A DNA stretch of 64,000 nt. Origin: Saccharomyces mikatae IFO 1815 (taxonomy: Eukaryota; Ascomycota; Saccharomycetes; Saccharomycetales; Saccharomycetaceae). The notes beneath the pieces are model-generated. The model was given only the letters and a program-made list of their open reading frames with translations, had not been told where the DNA came from and did not search any database. A program made the position numbers and the translations under genes. The DNA is taken from positions 186,001-250,000 of the forward strand of contig NC_079261.1 in the NCBI RefSeq assembly GCF_947241705.1, read 5' to 3'. Shown piece by piece: positions 9,883 through 25,031 of the stretch (position 1 is its first letter; each line of letters starts with the position of its first letter).

Positions 9883-10261
9883 AATCAATGTTGTTGATTT
9901 TCTCTTTTCTACAAATTTTCAATAACTATTTCACAATGAACTGCACAATTAAAGGGTGATATTTGATTCCGAATGTGAATTTCACTTGTTTTAGAGAAAC
10001 CAAAGCCACTTTAAAGATTCGACGCTATAAAGGTTAACGCATTCTAATGGTTTATTTTGGCGTTTTTGGGCGTAAGTATCCCTTGTCCTTCGTATGCTTT
10101 TTTCGTACTCTCTTCGTATTTTTACCCGGAGTGAAATTTCAATTGCTTCTAATCATTATTCAAGAATTAATCAAACTGAAAAGTATACCGAGAATTTTTA
10201 TGAAAATATTGCTAACCATGCGCCTTGATGGACGAAACGCTTGCTTCATAGTACGAGTAAA
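9883..10261. promoter_or_regulatory. Divergent promoter YGR026W / THG1
   Basis: 379 bp shared upstream region of two divergent genes. A frame in it opens at 10047 but overlaps the THG1 start in another frame and looks spurious. No binding site is assigned. Confidence 0.5.
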
Positions 10262-10978
10262 ATGGCAAATTCTAAATTTGGATACGTGAGACAATTTGAA
10301 ACGCACGACGTTATTTTGCCTCAGTGTTACATTGTGATAAGGATAGATGGCAAGAAGTTTCATGAATTTTCCAAGTTTTACGAATTTGCCAAGCCAAATG
10401 ATGAAAAAGCCCTGATGCTAATGAATGCGTGTGCAAAGAATCTTGTGCTTAAATACAGAAATGATACTATATTGGCTTTTGGGGAAAGTGATGAGTATTC
10501 ATTTATTTTGAAGTCTGACACAGCTTTATTCAATAGAAGAAAGGATAAACTTGCAACTTTATTTGGTTCCTTTTTCACGTCTAATTATGTTGCATTATGG
10601 GCCAAATTTTTTCCAGACAAGCCGCTGAGCATCAAGCATTTGCCATACTTCGATTCAAGGTGCATCGCATACCCCAATTTACAAACAGTAAAGGATTATT
10701 TATCTTGGAGATATGTCGATACACATATAAACAACCTTTATAATACAACCTTTTGGCAATTGATAATAAAATGCGGTTTAACACCTCAGGAATCCGAGAA
10801 AAAACTATGTGGAACATTTAGTAATGATAAACAGGAAATTCTATTTTCTCAATGTGGAATAAACTATAACAATGAACCTGAGATGTTCAAAAAGGGCTCG
10901 TTAGTAACGAAAAAAGGAGAGATTCTCCATATCAATGTCATCGCACAGATAAATGAGTTGTTCCGAGGATATCAATAA
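10262..10978 (+). CDS. THG1: tRNA(His) guanylyltransferase
   Basis: Adds the extra G(-1) to the 5' end of tRNA-His, which histidyl-tRNA synthetase needs. It is an essential enzyme that works in the reverse (3'-5') direction. 238 residues; the start MANSKFGYVRQFETHD matches the S. cerevisiae N-terminus, so the Met at 10262 is chosen over one seven codons upstream. Metal-binding carboxylates are present: D29 in RIDGKKFHEFSK and the acidic pair in FGESDEYSF (about 73-80). The C-terminus is one residue longer than I recall for S. cerevisiae (ends GYQ). Part of the inverted block with RPS25A and YGR026W. Confidence 0.95.
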   Translation: MANSKFGYVRQFETHDVILPQCYIVIRIDGKKFHEFSKFYEFAKPNDEKALMLMNACAKNLVLKYRNDTILAFGESDEYSFILKSDTALFNRRKDKLATLFGSFFTSNYVALWAKFFPDKPLSIKHLPYFDSRCIAYPNLQTVKDYLSWRYVDTHINNLYNTTFWQLIIKCGLTPQESEKKLCGTFSNDKQEILFSQCGINYNNEPEMFKKGSLVTKKGEILHINVIAQINELFRGYQ

Positions 10979-11144
10979 ACTCTATGTATATTTATATCTG
11001 TTGATAAACACTGATCACGAAGTAGTCAATTATATACACTTTTCAAATTATTCTTAAGGGCTTGAAGCTTTCATTGTTAAAGCTGAGGTGTCCAAAAATT
11101 CGTCTATACTAAGAGATGTCAGGCGTTTATGAAAAGTAAAAAAT

Positions 11145-11216
11145 CTCCGCGACGGGGAATTGAACCCCGATCTGGCACGCGACAAGCGCCCATTCTGACC
11201 ATTAAACTATCACGGA
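11145..11216 (-). tRNA. tRNA-Asp (GTC)
   Basis: 72 nt on the minus strand: 5' TCCGTGATAG..., anticodon GTC in CTTGTCGC, T-loop GGGTTCAATTCCCC and 3' ...CGCGGAG, with no encoded CCA and no intron. It folds as a standard cloverleaf and matches yeast tRNA-Asp. Its upstream side faces the LTR cluster starting 79 bp away at 11295, the usual Ty target side of Pol III genes. It also sits at the edge of the inverted block. Confidence 0.97.
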
Positions 11217-11294
11217 TGAATCTTTATAACTTATTTAACTGAATGACTATATTTATTTATAGTAAAACGAAAGTGTTGTAGATTGAATATTAAC

Positions 11295-11463
11295 TGTTGG
11301 AATAAGTGATTCCTTCTATACATTTATTCGTATAAATTAGGGTAGTTGATGACGAACATTCTTTAACATGATACTAATAATTTTGGGTATATGAATACAA
11401 ACATTCTTATTATGATACCAATTTACACGAAGAAAAGTATAGTTGTAATCACTCATTCCAACA
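11295..11463 (+). repeat. Ty4-family LTR fragment with inverted LTR ends (long class)
   Basis: 169 bp that begins TGTTGGAATAAGTGATT and ends AATCACTCATTCCAACA, a 17 bp inverted repeat with one mismatch. The left about 125 bp follow the long-class Ty4-family LTR (compare 11676 on). The right about 43 bp resemble the same LTR's 5' end in the opposite direction. I read it as two LTR ends fused head to head, with the right end abutting a delta that lacks its first bases. Confidence 0.65.
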
Positions 11464-11675
11464 ACTATCATTTATCAGCTAGTAGCCATACTATTGGTAA
11501 ATTATCATATACGGTGTTAGAAGATGACATAAGGTATGAGAAGCGATCATCGAAATAAGTGGAAGCTGAAATGCAAGGATTGATAATGTAATAGGATAAT
11601 GACTGACAACATATAAAATGACAATAAAAGCATGTACAGTATTATGTAGAATTACGAGTTCCAGTTATTGGATTA
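11464..11675 (+). repeat. Solo delta LTR, left part
   Basis: The 5' two thirds of a delta in + orientation, lacking its first about 15 bp where it meets the fragment to its left. It is interrupted at 11676 by a Ty4-family LTR and continues at 12057. Confidence 0.85.
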
Positions 11676-12056
11676 TGTTGGAATAAGTGATTACCACTAT
11701 ACATTTATTCATATAAATTGTTGTAGTTGATGACGAACATTCTTTAACATGATACTAATGATGTTGAGTAAATTAATACTAACATTCTTATGGTGATACC
11801 AATTTAAATGGAGTAGGGAAATTCTAATTATAGAATTTCCTGCACTAATAAGATAAAGATCTATTAATTGTCCAGAACTTAGTATATAAGAAGATGAGTT
11901 AACACTAAATTCTTATCATCAACACTCTGATTTATGTCTGAACCTTTTGGTTTAATACACCCAATCAGCGTGTGTTTTATATACCTCTCTTATATAGATT
12001 AAGAAGGAACGACTATTCTTAATTATTACAACTTACTAAACTACTAATTATCAAGA
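11676..12056 (+). repeat. Solo Ty4-family LTR, long class (381 bp), inside a delta
   Basis: Begins TGTTGGAATAAGTG and ends ATTATCAAGA (canonical CAACA with one change). The flanks GATTA (11671-11675) and GATTC (12057-12061) are a 5 bp target duplication with one difference. Its 3' half matches the 329 bp LTRs, but the middle of U3 is about 50 bp longer and of different sequence. Its length is close to S. cerevisiae tau (371 bp). Confidence 0.85.
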
Positions 12057-12154
12057 GATTCCTATATCCTCGAGGAGAACTTCTAGTATTTTCTATATAC
12101 CAAATAATATTGCCTTTATCAACAATGAATCCCAACAATCATCTCGAAATTCAC
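12057..12154 (+). repeat. Solo delta LTR, right part
   Basis: Continuation of the delta started at 11464: CTCGAGGAGAACTTC, the poly-T/gag-start segment, and a decayed end near 12154 (AATTCACCAT instead of the usual TCTCA). Confidence 0.8.
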
Positions 12155-12977
12155 CATTATACCAGTAATAAGTTGAAAGCTTACATCGTATACAAAGGTA
12201 CACACTTGTGCATGCTAACATGTGACGGTATTGCTGAACGGTCTGTTTAACGTGGTACACGAGAAGTTAAAGCTCCTTTAATGTAACGATAAACTTGGCA
12301 TTTACAAATATAAGAATTTGGGCCACTACCCTGGACCCATAGCAAATAGACAAGCCATTATTATACTGGCTGTACTGGTCATATGTGGCATGAAAAAAAC
12401 TTGCTTTTTTTCTTCATTAATACTACAACCAAAATACTAATTATTGACACCTCTAGATTTTCAGTTCAAAATTATATATATTATGATTGATAATGTAATT
12501 GTGAGTTTATTGTTACTAAGCAAAATTAGGCAGTTCTGTTTTTACTAAACTCCAAAATGAATTAAAACAGGAGTACAATGTACCGTGAATTAATAGTGTT
12601 TTATTCAGAGTGGTAAGCCCTAATTTTTACTATTTACTTGATTCTTCTTTTAACGTATAAGATGACCACACGCAATTGGAAAATTTGCTTTTTCATATAA
12701 ACCAAGATTTTTTCCGCGTAGAAAACTTCCAGGTCTGACATTGTATAGTCAATTTTTCTTCTTCTCTTAAGCTAGTGGAAAACAGCAATTACCCAATAAA
12801 AGAATTATGCAGTATTTGGTAATTCAACAATATAGAAATACAAATAAGAAAGGTTGTTATGTAGGAGCCTAACATTTTTCTTTATTCTTTTTTTGTTCTC
12901 CTGTATTGTTGTGGATCAAAACTAAAAACAGTGGTGAGCATTTAAGCGTTATTATAAAAAGGCTTTACCATGCTAAA
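12155..12977. other. Intergenic region at the inversion breakpoint, no gene seen
   Basis: About 820 bp of AT-rich DNA without an ORF of note or any tRNA gene. In S. cerevisiae ERV1 precedes snR46/POP6 here; I see no trace of ERV1 or MSP1. The last part (TATAAAAA near 12953) may serve as the promoter of the snoRNA that follows. Confidence 0.5.
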
Positions 12978-13174
12978 GATGGCCTCTTCGAAGATCCGTA
13001 AACTTTGCATACTTGCGGTGGTTTATGGATTCAAAGCGAGGCCTATATAAACGATCATGTCTTTTCTACTTTTTATAAAGGGGGCATATCATTGAATTTT
13101 CCGATTTCCAAAGGGAAGAAAACGAATAAGGTTGTGTTGTCATGCACTTCTTTTTCTTTCATTCAATGACACAT
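12978..13174 (+). ncRNA. SNR46: H/ACA box snoRNA, probable snR46
   Basis: A two-hairpin H/ACA fold can be drawn by eye. The 5' hairpin has the lower stem GGCCTC (12981-12986) / GAGGCC (13038-13043). Its upper stem is GATCCGTAAAC / GTTTATGGATT, separated by an internal loop (TTCGAA / CAAAGC) that would be the pseudouridylation pocket. An ANANNA H box (ATATAA, 13045-13050) follows. The 3' stem is CATTGAAT (13090-13097) / ATTCAATG (13161-13168), directly followed by ACA (13169-13171) plus three bases. The resulting length (197 nt) and position just downstream of POP6 agree with what I recall of S. cerevisiae snR46, a 25S rRNA pseudouridine guide. The roughly 40 nt between the H box and the 3' stem are not explained by this fold. 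Confidence 0.75.
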
Positions 13175-13295
13175 ATTTCTTGTCGTAATAACGAACGATG
13201 GTTTCGATATTTGCTAAAAAAAACCTTATAATAATGTTTTATAATATACATAACAAATGCAGATGCAGCTATGGATGTTAAATAACATGTTACCT

Positions 13296-13772
13296 TTACT
13301 GTTTGGAGAATAAGTTTAGGTTTAGATCCATAGTTTCTGAATCGGATACAAGAGTGACCAAAATTGGAACTTTTAGTCTTTTCTCCAGTAGTTCATTCCT
13401 ACCTTCTCCTATTATATCAAATGATGTTAATTTATTCCATTGATAAAGTTTTTTATCATTGTTACTGTAACTCTTCTTGAATATTTCCAAAATACTTAAC
13501 ATTTTTTGGATATGGGGACCATAAGAGTATATACAAAGTGCCCGTTGTTTCTCGAAACTTTCATTGTCCGCATCAATCTGTTTGTTTAGCTTGTTAACGG
13601 ATTGCTTGATGTTGTCATTCTTCGATACGCCATGGTACTGTATCAGTGTGCTGTTCTTACTATCATCTGTTAAGGACGGTATGACTTTCTCTTGGAGAAA
13701 CCGCAGACACTGTTTAGAGGACGATATGTCCAAGTCAGTATCGACTTGATTGTAATGTACACTTTTTATCAT
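13296..13772 (-). CDS. POP6: RNase P / RNase MRP subunit Pop6
   Basis: 158 residues, the same length as S. cerevisiae Pop6. It binds the P3 domain of RNase P and RNase MRP RNA as a heterodimer with Pop7, and is also found with telomerase RNA. An Alba-like fold is expected: the C-terminal half is conserved (YSYGPHIQKMLSILEIFKK, about 88-106; KVPILVTLVSDSE near the end). The N-terminal 80 residues diverge much more from S. cerevisiae as recalled, which helps show this is a sister species. The start is the first Met. It is the first gene in canonical order after the breakpoint. Confidence 0.9.
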   Translation of the reverse strand: MIKSVHYNQVDTDLDISSSKQCLRFLQEKVIPSLTDDSKNSTLIQYHGVSKNDNIKQSVNKLNKQIDADNESFEKQRALCIYSYGPHIQKMLSILEIFKKSYSNNDKKLYQWNKLTSFDIIGEGRNELLEKRLKVPILVTLVSDSETMDLNLNLFSKQ

Positions 13773-13942
13773 TCTAATTTTGTCGATTATTTCTTACTTC
13801 TCTCTCCTCAAATATCTGTGAAACAACGATGGCCTCATGAAATTTTCGAAATTTTGTTTACAAGATCCCGATGCCCTGCGTATTTTTCTTCAAGGAACGT
13901 GCAGGGGTTATTCAGTAGATATATCGCGTGAAACTGCCAATA

Positions 13943-13971
13943 AAAAGGAAAAGGAAAAGGAAAAGGAAAAG
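13943..13971 (+). repeat. Short tandem repeat (AAAAGG)n
   Basis: About five tandem copies of a six-base purine unit in the 288 bp divergent promoter region between POP6 and IMO32. Confidence 0.8.
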
Positions 13972-14060
13972 AGAATAGGCAGAAATTTACAAAAAGTAAA
14001 CTCTGGTTACACATTAAAGATTAAAGTGTGATATTCGAACACTAAATTGATAATATTATA

Positions 14061-15086
14061 ATGATACCGGGCACGCAGAAAATTCTCGCAAAGTATGGAA
14101 TAGCTCATATGAAACAATGTATCGCTCGAAACAATGCAGGTTTACGTATCCCAAACCTGACAGTAAATACGTTTCATTCAATGACAAGGTTGCAACAGAA
14201 AAACAGAATTCCTCTGGACCTTTCCTATGACATTATTAAGACTGATATGGTAAAAGATGGGGACAAGGAGATGTCAAAGCCACCCATCATCATACTGCAT
14301 GGTTTATTTGGTAACAAGCTCAACAACAGAAGCATTGGCCGAAACCTTAACAAGAAATTGGGAAGAAACGTGTACCTGTTGGACCTAAGAAATCATGGGT
14401 CCTCACCGCACAGCTCCGAACATAATTATGCCGCGATGTCGGAAGACGTGAAGCATTTTATCACAAAACACGAATTGAACATTAATGGAGGACCTATTAT
14501 AGTAGGTCATTCAATGGGTGGTAAAGTTGCTATGATGCTGGTTCTCAAGAACCCGCAATTGTGTTCCATGATGGTTTGTATAGAGAACGCCCCCGTAAGT
14601 TTACGCCCTAACGCTGACTTTGTGAAATACATCAGAGCGTTGCTGGAAATCGTTAACGACAAGGGCAAATACATCCAAACGCTAAAGCAAGCTGACGATT
14701 ACCTTGCGAAGAGAATCGGTGCTAACGAACTTATACGTCGATTTTTGTTAACAACGTTAAAAAGGATCAGGATGAGTGATCCGTCATCTACATCGTCATA
14801 TACGTTCCAAGAACGAATTCCCCTCACGACTCTGAAAGACGCTATAGTCAAAGGTGAAATTGCCGCATGGCCTCTAGATCCTGCTCTTGAACGATGGACG
14901 CGGCCAGCGCTGTTCATCAGGGCCACCCAATCGCATTATGTGGTTGATGAATATCTTCCGATCATCGGCGCGTTCTTCCCGCGTTTTGAGACACGTGACA
15001 TCGAAGCGGGTCACTGGGTGAACGCGGAGAAGCCTGGAGAATGTGCCGAATGCATCGCCGAATTCGTGGAGCGCCACGAGGACTGA
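14061..15086 (+). CDS. IMO32: Mitochondrial alpha/beta hydrolase Imo32
   Basis: 341 residues of an ABHD11-like alpha/beta hydrolase. A mitochondrial-type basic N-terminus (about 1-50) is followed by the oxyanion region HGLFGNKLNN (about 76-85) and the nucleophile elbow GHSMGGK (about 149-155). Near the C-terminus the catalytic His lies in AGHWVNAEKP. S. cerevisiae Imo32 is an intermediate cleaved by the octapeptidyl peptidase Oct1; its substrate is not known to me. S. cerevisiae carries a nested antisense gene, NAG1, here. In this window no antisense frame of comparable length lies inside the gene. Confidence 0.92.
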   Translation: MIPGTQKILAKYGIAHMKQCIARNNAGLRIPNLTVNTFHSMTRLQQKNRIPLDLSYDIIKTDMVKDGDKEMSKPPIIILHGLFGNKLNNRSIGRNLNKKLGRNVYLLDLRNHGSSPHSSEHNYAAMSEDVKHFITKHELNINGGPIIVGHSMGGKVAMMLVLKNPQLCSMMVCIENAPVSLRPNADFVKYIRALLEIVNDKGKYIQTLKQADDYLAKRIGANELIRRFLLTTLKRIRMSDPSSTSSYTFQERIPLTTLKDAIVKGEIAAWPLDPALERWTRPALFIRATQSHYVVDEYLPIIGAFFPRFETRDIEAGHWVNAEKPGECAECIAEFVERHED

Positions 15087-21567
<6,481 letters not shown>

Positions 21568-21858
21568 TTTTCAATGTTGACAGTATTTCTTTTTCACCTG
21601 ATCAAGTTTTATCATGTAAGTACATAAATATTTCTTTACTTCCTATTCTTACTAGTTCTAAAAATACTTCATTAAACTTTCTTAGAGGTTCGGCTCTTTC
21701 GCTACATAGTAAGTTCTGCTAGTGTATTGACTATATACACTATCCTGCTTTTTTAGATGTCAGGCTAATACGCATCAAAGGTAACAAATATAAACTCATG
21801 TAAAACTAGCAATCATATATGAATATTCACAATTAGAATAACTCTCTCAAATCTTATC

Positions 21859-22596
21859 TCAGCCTTTCCTGGGCCCCCAACTTATTCCTAAGAAGCCTTT
21901 CGAATTTGATACTGGATTCAATTTTGGCTTGATCAGATAGTAACGCTTCTCTCCTGGAACATCAACATACATACTGATAAAATCAGGTTGGTAGTTTTGT
22001 TTCGATTCTTTAGCCTCCAAGTGAACCAATGCTATTTTTTTCTTGGATTCGATGTGGAATCTCATATAATGATGTGTCATGCCTTCTTTATCAAATTTCT
22101 TCGTTGACACTATAGGCCTGTTTCTTGTCCATTTATCACTCGTTATGAGTTCACCGTACGCCTTCAATCTTTCCTTACCCGTAATGCCATCGTTGCATTG
22201 TAGTAGACTTCTTATATCTTTGTTTTTCTCTACCATTGAAACAGCTCTGTTGAAAAGTTGTGTGTCACCTGAAGGAGAGAAAAGTTCGGAAAGAATTAGA
22301 TAAATAACAATGGTAGATATACCAACAGCTCCAATGACAAGTATACCTGAAAAGGTAAACGTAGAAGCAGATTTTACTTGAGGCCACAATGGTTTACGCT
22401 TGTTGCCAGCCGTCTCAGCCTTCTTTTGTGATGTTGTGCCGGCGTCATTACTGTATAACCTTGTTTTATTCAATAGTGTTCCTCTAAGCAGCGATGCATG
22501 AGCTATTAACGGTGAGATGTTGGGGGCATTAGATCGTGGAAACAAAGGTTTTATATATCCTAAACGGAGTAAAGACCTAGACAAGTTTGAGTTCAT
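21859..22596 (-). CDS. TIM21: TIM23 complex subunit Tim21
   Basis: 245 residues (S. cerevisiae 239). A mitochondrial presequence rich in Arg, Leu and Ser occupies about residues 1-45. One membrane segment (about 78-102, TFSGILVIGAVGISTIVIYLIL) is followed by an intermembrane-space domain that contacts the Tom22 tail and couples TIM23 to respiratory complexes. The domain ends with the conserved FLGISWGPRKG. It is convergent with GSC2, 291 bp apart. The first Met is used, which gives a normal presequence. Confidence 0.93.
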   Translation of the reverse strand: MNSNLSRSLLRLGYIKPLFPRSNAPNISPLIAHASLLRGTLLNKTRLYSNDAGTTSQKKAETAGNKRKPLWPQVKSASTFTFSGILVIGAVGISTIVIYLILSELFSPSGDTQLFNRAVSMVEKNKDIRSLLQCNDGITGKERLKAYGELITSDKWTRNRPIVSTKKFDKEGMTHHYMRFHIESKKKIALVHLEAKESKQNYQPDFISMYVDVPGEKRYYLIKPKLNPVSNSKGFLGISWGPRKG

Positions 22597-22829
22597 TTTT
22601 AAGCTTATAGAAAATAAAACAATATACTAATGATTCACTCACTTAATATCTGTAACTAAATTGAGACTAGAGCGCGTTTTCTTTCATCAACTTTGAAAGG
22701 ATTGAGTTCTCGGGTTTGGACTGACAAAGTTGAACATGCTTTTACTGCATTCTGTATCCTTTACTTATTGGAGCCTCCGAAGGTTCGCAAAAAAAGAAAA
22801 AAGAACAGAGAAAAGAGAAAGTCTAAACT

Positions 22830-22840
22830 TATATATTTAA
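22830..22840 (+). promoter_or_regulatory. TATA-like element upstream of ZOD1
   Basis: TATATATTTAA about 36 bp before the A box of the tRNA-like locus at 22870, a fitting place for TFIIIB binding. Confidence 0.45.
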
Positions 22841-22869
22841 TTCTGCTGGATTTTCGCTTCAAAATTCTA

Positions 22870-22957
22870 CCCATTTAGTGTAGTGGTTGCTGGACTGAGT
22901 ATTTTCCTTCTTTTTTACGTGTCCGGGTTCGATGCCTACCCCATAATAGTTGGTTTT
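22870..22957 (+). ncRNA. ZOD1: ZOD1 Pol III locus (tRNA-like, degenerate)
   Basis: An A-box-like sequence TAGTGTAGTGG (22876-22886) and a perfect B box GGTTCGATGCC (926-936 of the 22 kb stretch, i.e. 22926-22936) are spaced as in a tRNA gene. A T4 tract (22954-22957) would stop Pol III. The acceptor and T-stem pairings are poor, so no functional tRNA can be drawn. S. cerevisiae has ZOD1, a TFIIIC/Pol III-bound locus of unknown function, between TIM21 and RPL26B. Position and box structure identify this as its orthologue. Confidence 0.75.
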
Positions 22958-23430
22958 ATTTCTCTAGTGTTGCCCGATGGAGCAAAAATATAGAGTTTAG
23001 ACACAGCATTTGACGGTGTCTCAACGATATTCCTAGTTTCTCAAGATTCCTGCTCAATGAAATGTATATCTGAGTAGTTCATTTTTTTGCGCATGAGAAA
23101 ATTCTTCAGACGGTGGTATTTTTACATCCGGACCTCCCTGGTGTTTGGGTTCAATAAATGTTATCATTCAGGTTCCTCTTTTTCTTTTTTCCCGTGTTTT
23201 GCTCGAGGGACTCAAACGAATCTGGAAATTTTCAGATGTGAGGGTGTCTTAGTATGGACTATCAACAGATGGTGGCCGGTGTAGGTGGGAGGTCCCATAC
23301 GTCCACACACATATTGTTTGAAACTTATTAGGAGCAAAAGGTATTTTGTCATCGATTTAAAGGTTAAGCGCATTAATATAGGCTATTTTCTTCAAAAAGC
23401 AGCAACGGCAAGACCAAAGATATATCAAAT
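22958..23430 (+). promoter_or_regulatory. RPL26B upstream region
   Basis: 473 bp between ZOD1 and RPL26B. C-rich patches (for example ACATCCGGACC near 23124 and CCCATACGTCC near 23295) resemble degenerate Rap1 sites, as expected for a ribosomal protein gene. I do not assign them firmly. Confidence 0.4.
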
Positions 23431-24295
23431 ATGGCTAAGCAATCTCTAGGTATGTTAGGAGGATATAAATTAGCGTAAAAAGCATGAGTCAATTCCCATC
23501 CACGTAGATATATTGCTATAAAGCGTATAAGCACCAATAGTTGGTAGTGTTAAATTATTTTGATGATTATTAACATCACTAGCAGTCAAGTTATCAGCCA
23601 AATAACTGTTACGTATGACAAGGTTGGCCAGACAGCCGATCATTCTAATATCAGAGATGTCTATTTTTGTTTATTATGGTCAAAAATGCTGGCATATTAA
23701 AGTTCAATATAAAAAAGCATGATTACGGAGAGAAAAAGTAAAAAGGCAAGAAATCAATACTTGAATTTGTGACTAGTGATAGAATAATCTTTACATTGTT
23801 GATTTAATGAAATGTGGACCTAGATTGGAGATGTGAGTAACGTTACAATAGTAAATGTGGAATGAGGACTGTGCTCATTGTAAAAGAAGTTTTGTCTTAC
23901 TAACAATTTTTTATCTTTCGTTTTTAATAGACGTTTCATCTGACAGAAGAAAGGCCAGAAAGGCTTATTTCACTGCCCCATCCTCCGAACGTCGTGTTTT
24001 GTTATCTGCTCCATTATCTAAGGAACTGAGAGCTCAATACGGTATCAAGGCTTTGCCAATCAGAAGAGATGATGAAGTCTTGGTTGTCCGTGGTTCCAAA
24101 AAGGGTCAAGAAGGTAAGATTTCATCTGTTTACAGATTGAAATTTGCTGTTCAAGTTGACAAGGTCACCAAGGAAAAGGTCAACGGTGCTTCCGTTCCAA
24201 TTAACTTGCACCCATCCAAGCTTGTTATCACCAAATTGCACTTGGACAAGGACAGAAAGGCTTTGATCCAAAGAAAGGGTGGTAAATTGGAATAA
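23431..24295 (+). CDS. RPL26B: Ribosomal protein L26 (uL24), spliced gene
   Basis: Two exons: 23431-23449 (ATGGCTAAGCAATCTCTAG) and 23931-24295. The intron of 481 bp has GTATGT (23450), a TACTAAC branch point (23898-23904) and an AATAG acceptor at 23930. The protein is 127 residues, starting [17 protein letters not shown], with the KOW motif around residues 50-80. It lies near the polypeptide exit tunnel of the 60S subunit. The sequence is identical to S. cerevisiae L26 as I recall it. Reading the second exon alone gives a false start inside the intron at 23855. Confidence 0.97.
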
Positions 24296-24680
24296 TCTAA
24301 CTCGACTTCAACATAGATCGTACAAAAATACAATAAGTAAATCCTGTGTTTCTTTTATGTATATTTTCTATCAATTTCGAATTAGTTTAGTTTAGTTTTA
24401 AAAAAGAATAATTGTAATCTCTCGCACTTTCTTTCTACCCCATAGGCGCTACTAAATAGATGAATTAGCTCGCGCCTCACTGAGCAGCAGTGGAAATTGG
24501 ATACAAGAAAAGAGGAATATTATAACATTAAAGCGTGATTATTTATTATTTGTATAATTTGGGCGTTATATACATGGTGATTATGAAGACTGACGAGATG
24601 CGAATGGATGTGAATACAAGGCTTTTTTTTGGGATAGTGAAAAGGAAGAAGAGGAGTTAAGCACATTGGCTTTAAAATCG
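24296..24680. other. Convergent 3' region RPL26B / YGR035C
   Basis: 385 bp with AT-rich 3' ends of two convergent genes; no other feature seen. Confidence 0.5.
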
Positions 24681-25031
24681 CTATATACTACTTCTAGCCC
24701 GTTGGATATCTGAAGCAGTATTAGCCACAAGGATTTCTTCATTATCTTTACCGTTAGAGTTTCTTCTGGGTTTGTCCCGTCCCTGGCTTTTGCTTCTTTT
24801 GGAGTCATTCTCAGCAGCAGCTTTGATCAAATCATACCTCGTAATTTTATTCGGAGAACTATTCCGACGAGAACTTCTACTGTTTGCAACAGTATTGGTG
24901 AGAGATGTTATTGGCTTAACCATAAGGGAAGAAACTATGGTGCGCATGAGAGAGTTACTATTTTTACTATTTCCGTCACTAGAAGTTGCTGAGCTTCCCA
25001 TTCTGGTAATCTTGGCTGGTGTGAGTAGCAT
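24681..25031 (-). CDS. YGR035C orthologue, small basic protein
   Basis: 116 residues, the same length as S. cerevisiae YGR035C. It is basic and rich in Ser, Asn and Arg, with no membrane segment or catalytic motif. YGR035C is a paralogue of CIS1 (YLR346C) and has been reported as a target of the drug-resistance regulators Yrm1 and Pdr1. Two Pdr1/Yrm1-type palindromes in its upstream region (25272 and 25439) agree with that. Its function is not known. The first Met is used. Confidence 0.85.
   Translation of the reverse strand: MLLTPAKITRMGSSATSSDGNSKNSNSLMRTIVSSLMVKPITSLTNTVANSRSSRRNSSPNKITRYDLIKAAAENDSKRSKSQGRDKPRRNSNGKDNEEILVANTASDIQRARSSI

Noticed and set aside
11295-11463. Miniature inverted-repeat DNA transposon
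   Set aside because: The inverted ends are simply two Ty4-family LTR starts facing away from each other; no target duplication frames the unit.
22693-22878. 61-codon ORF ahead of RPL26B
   Set aside because: Overlaps the TATA and A box of ZOD1; Lys/Arg run reflects an A-rich tract rather than a protein.
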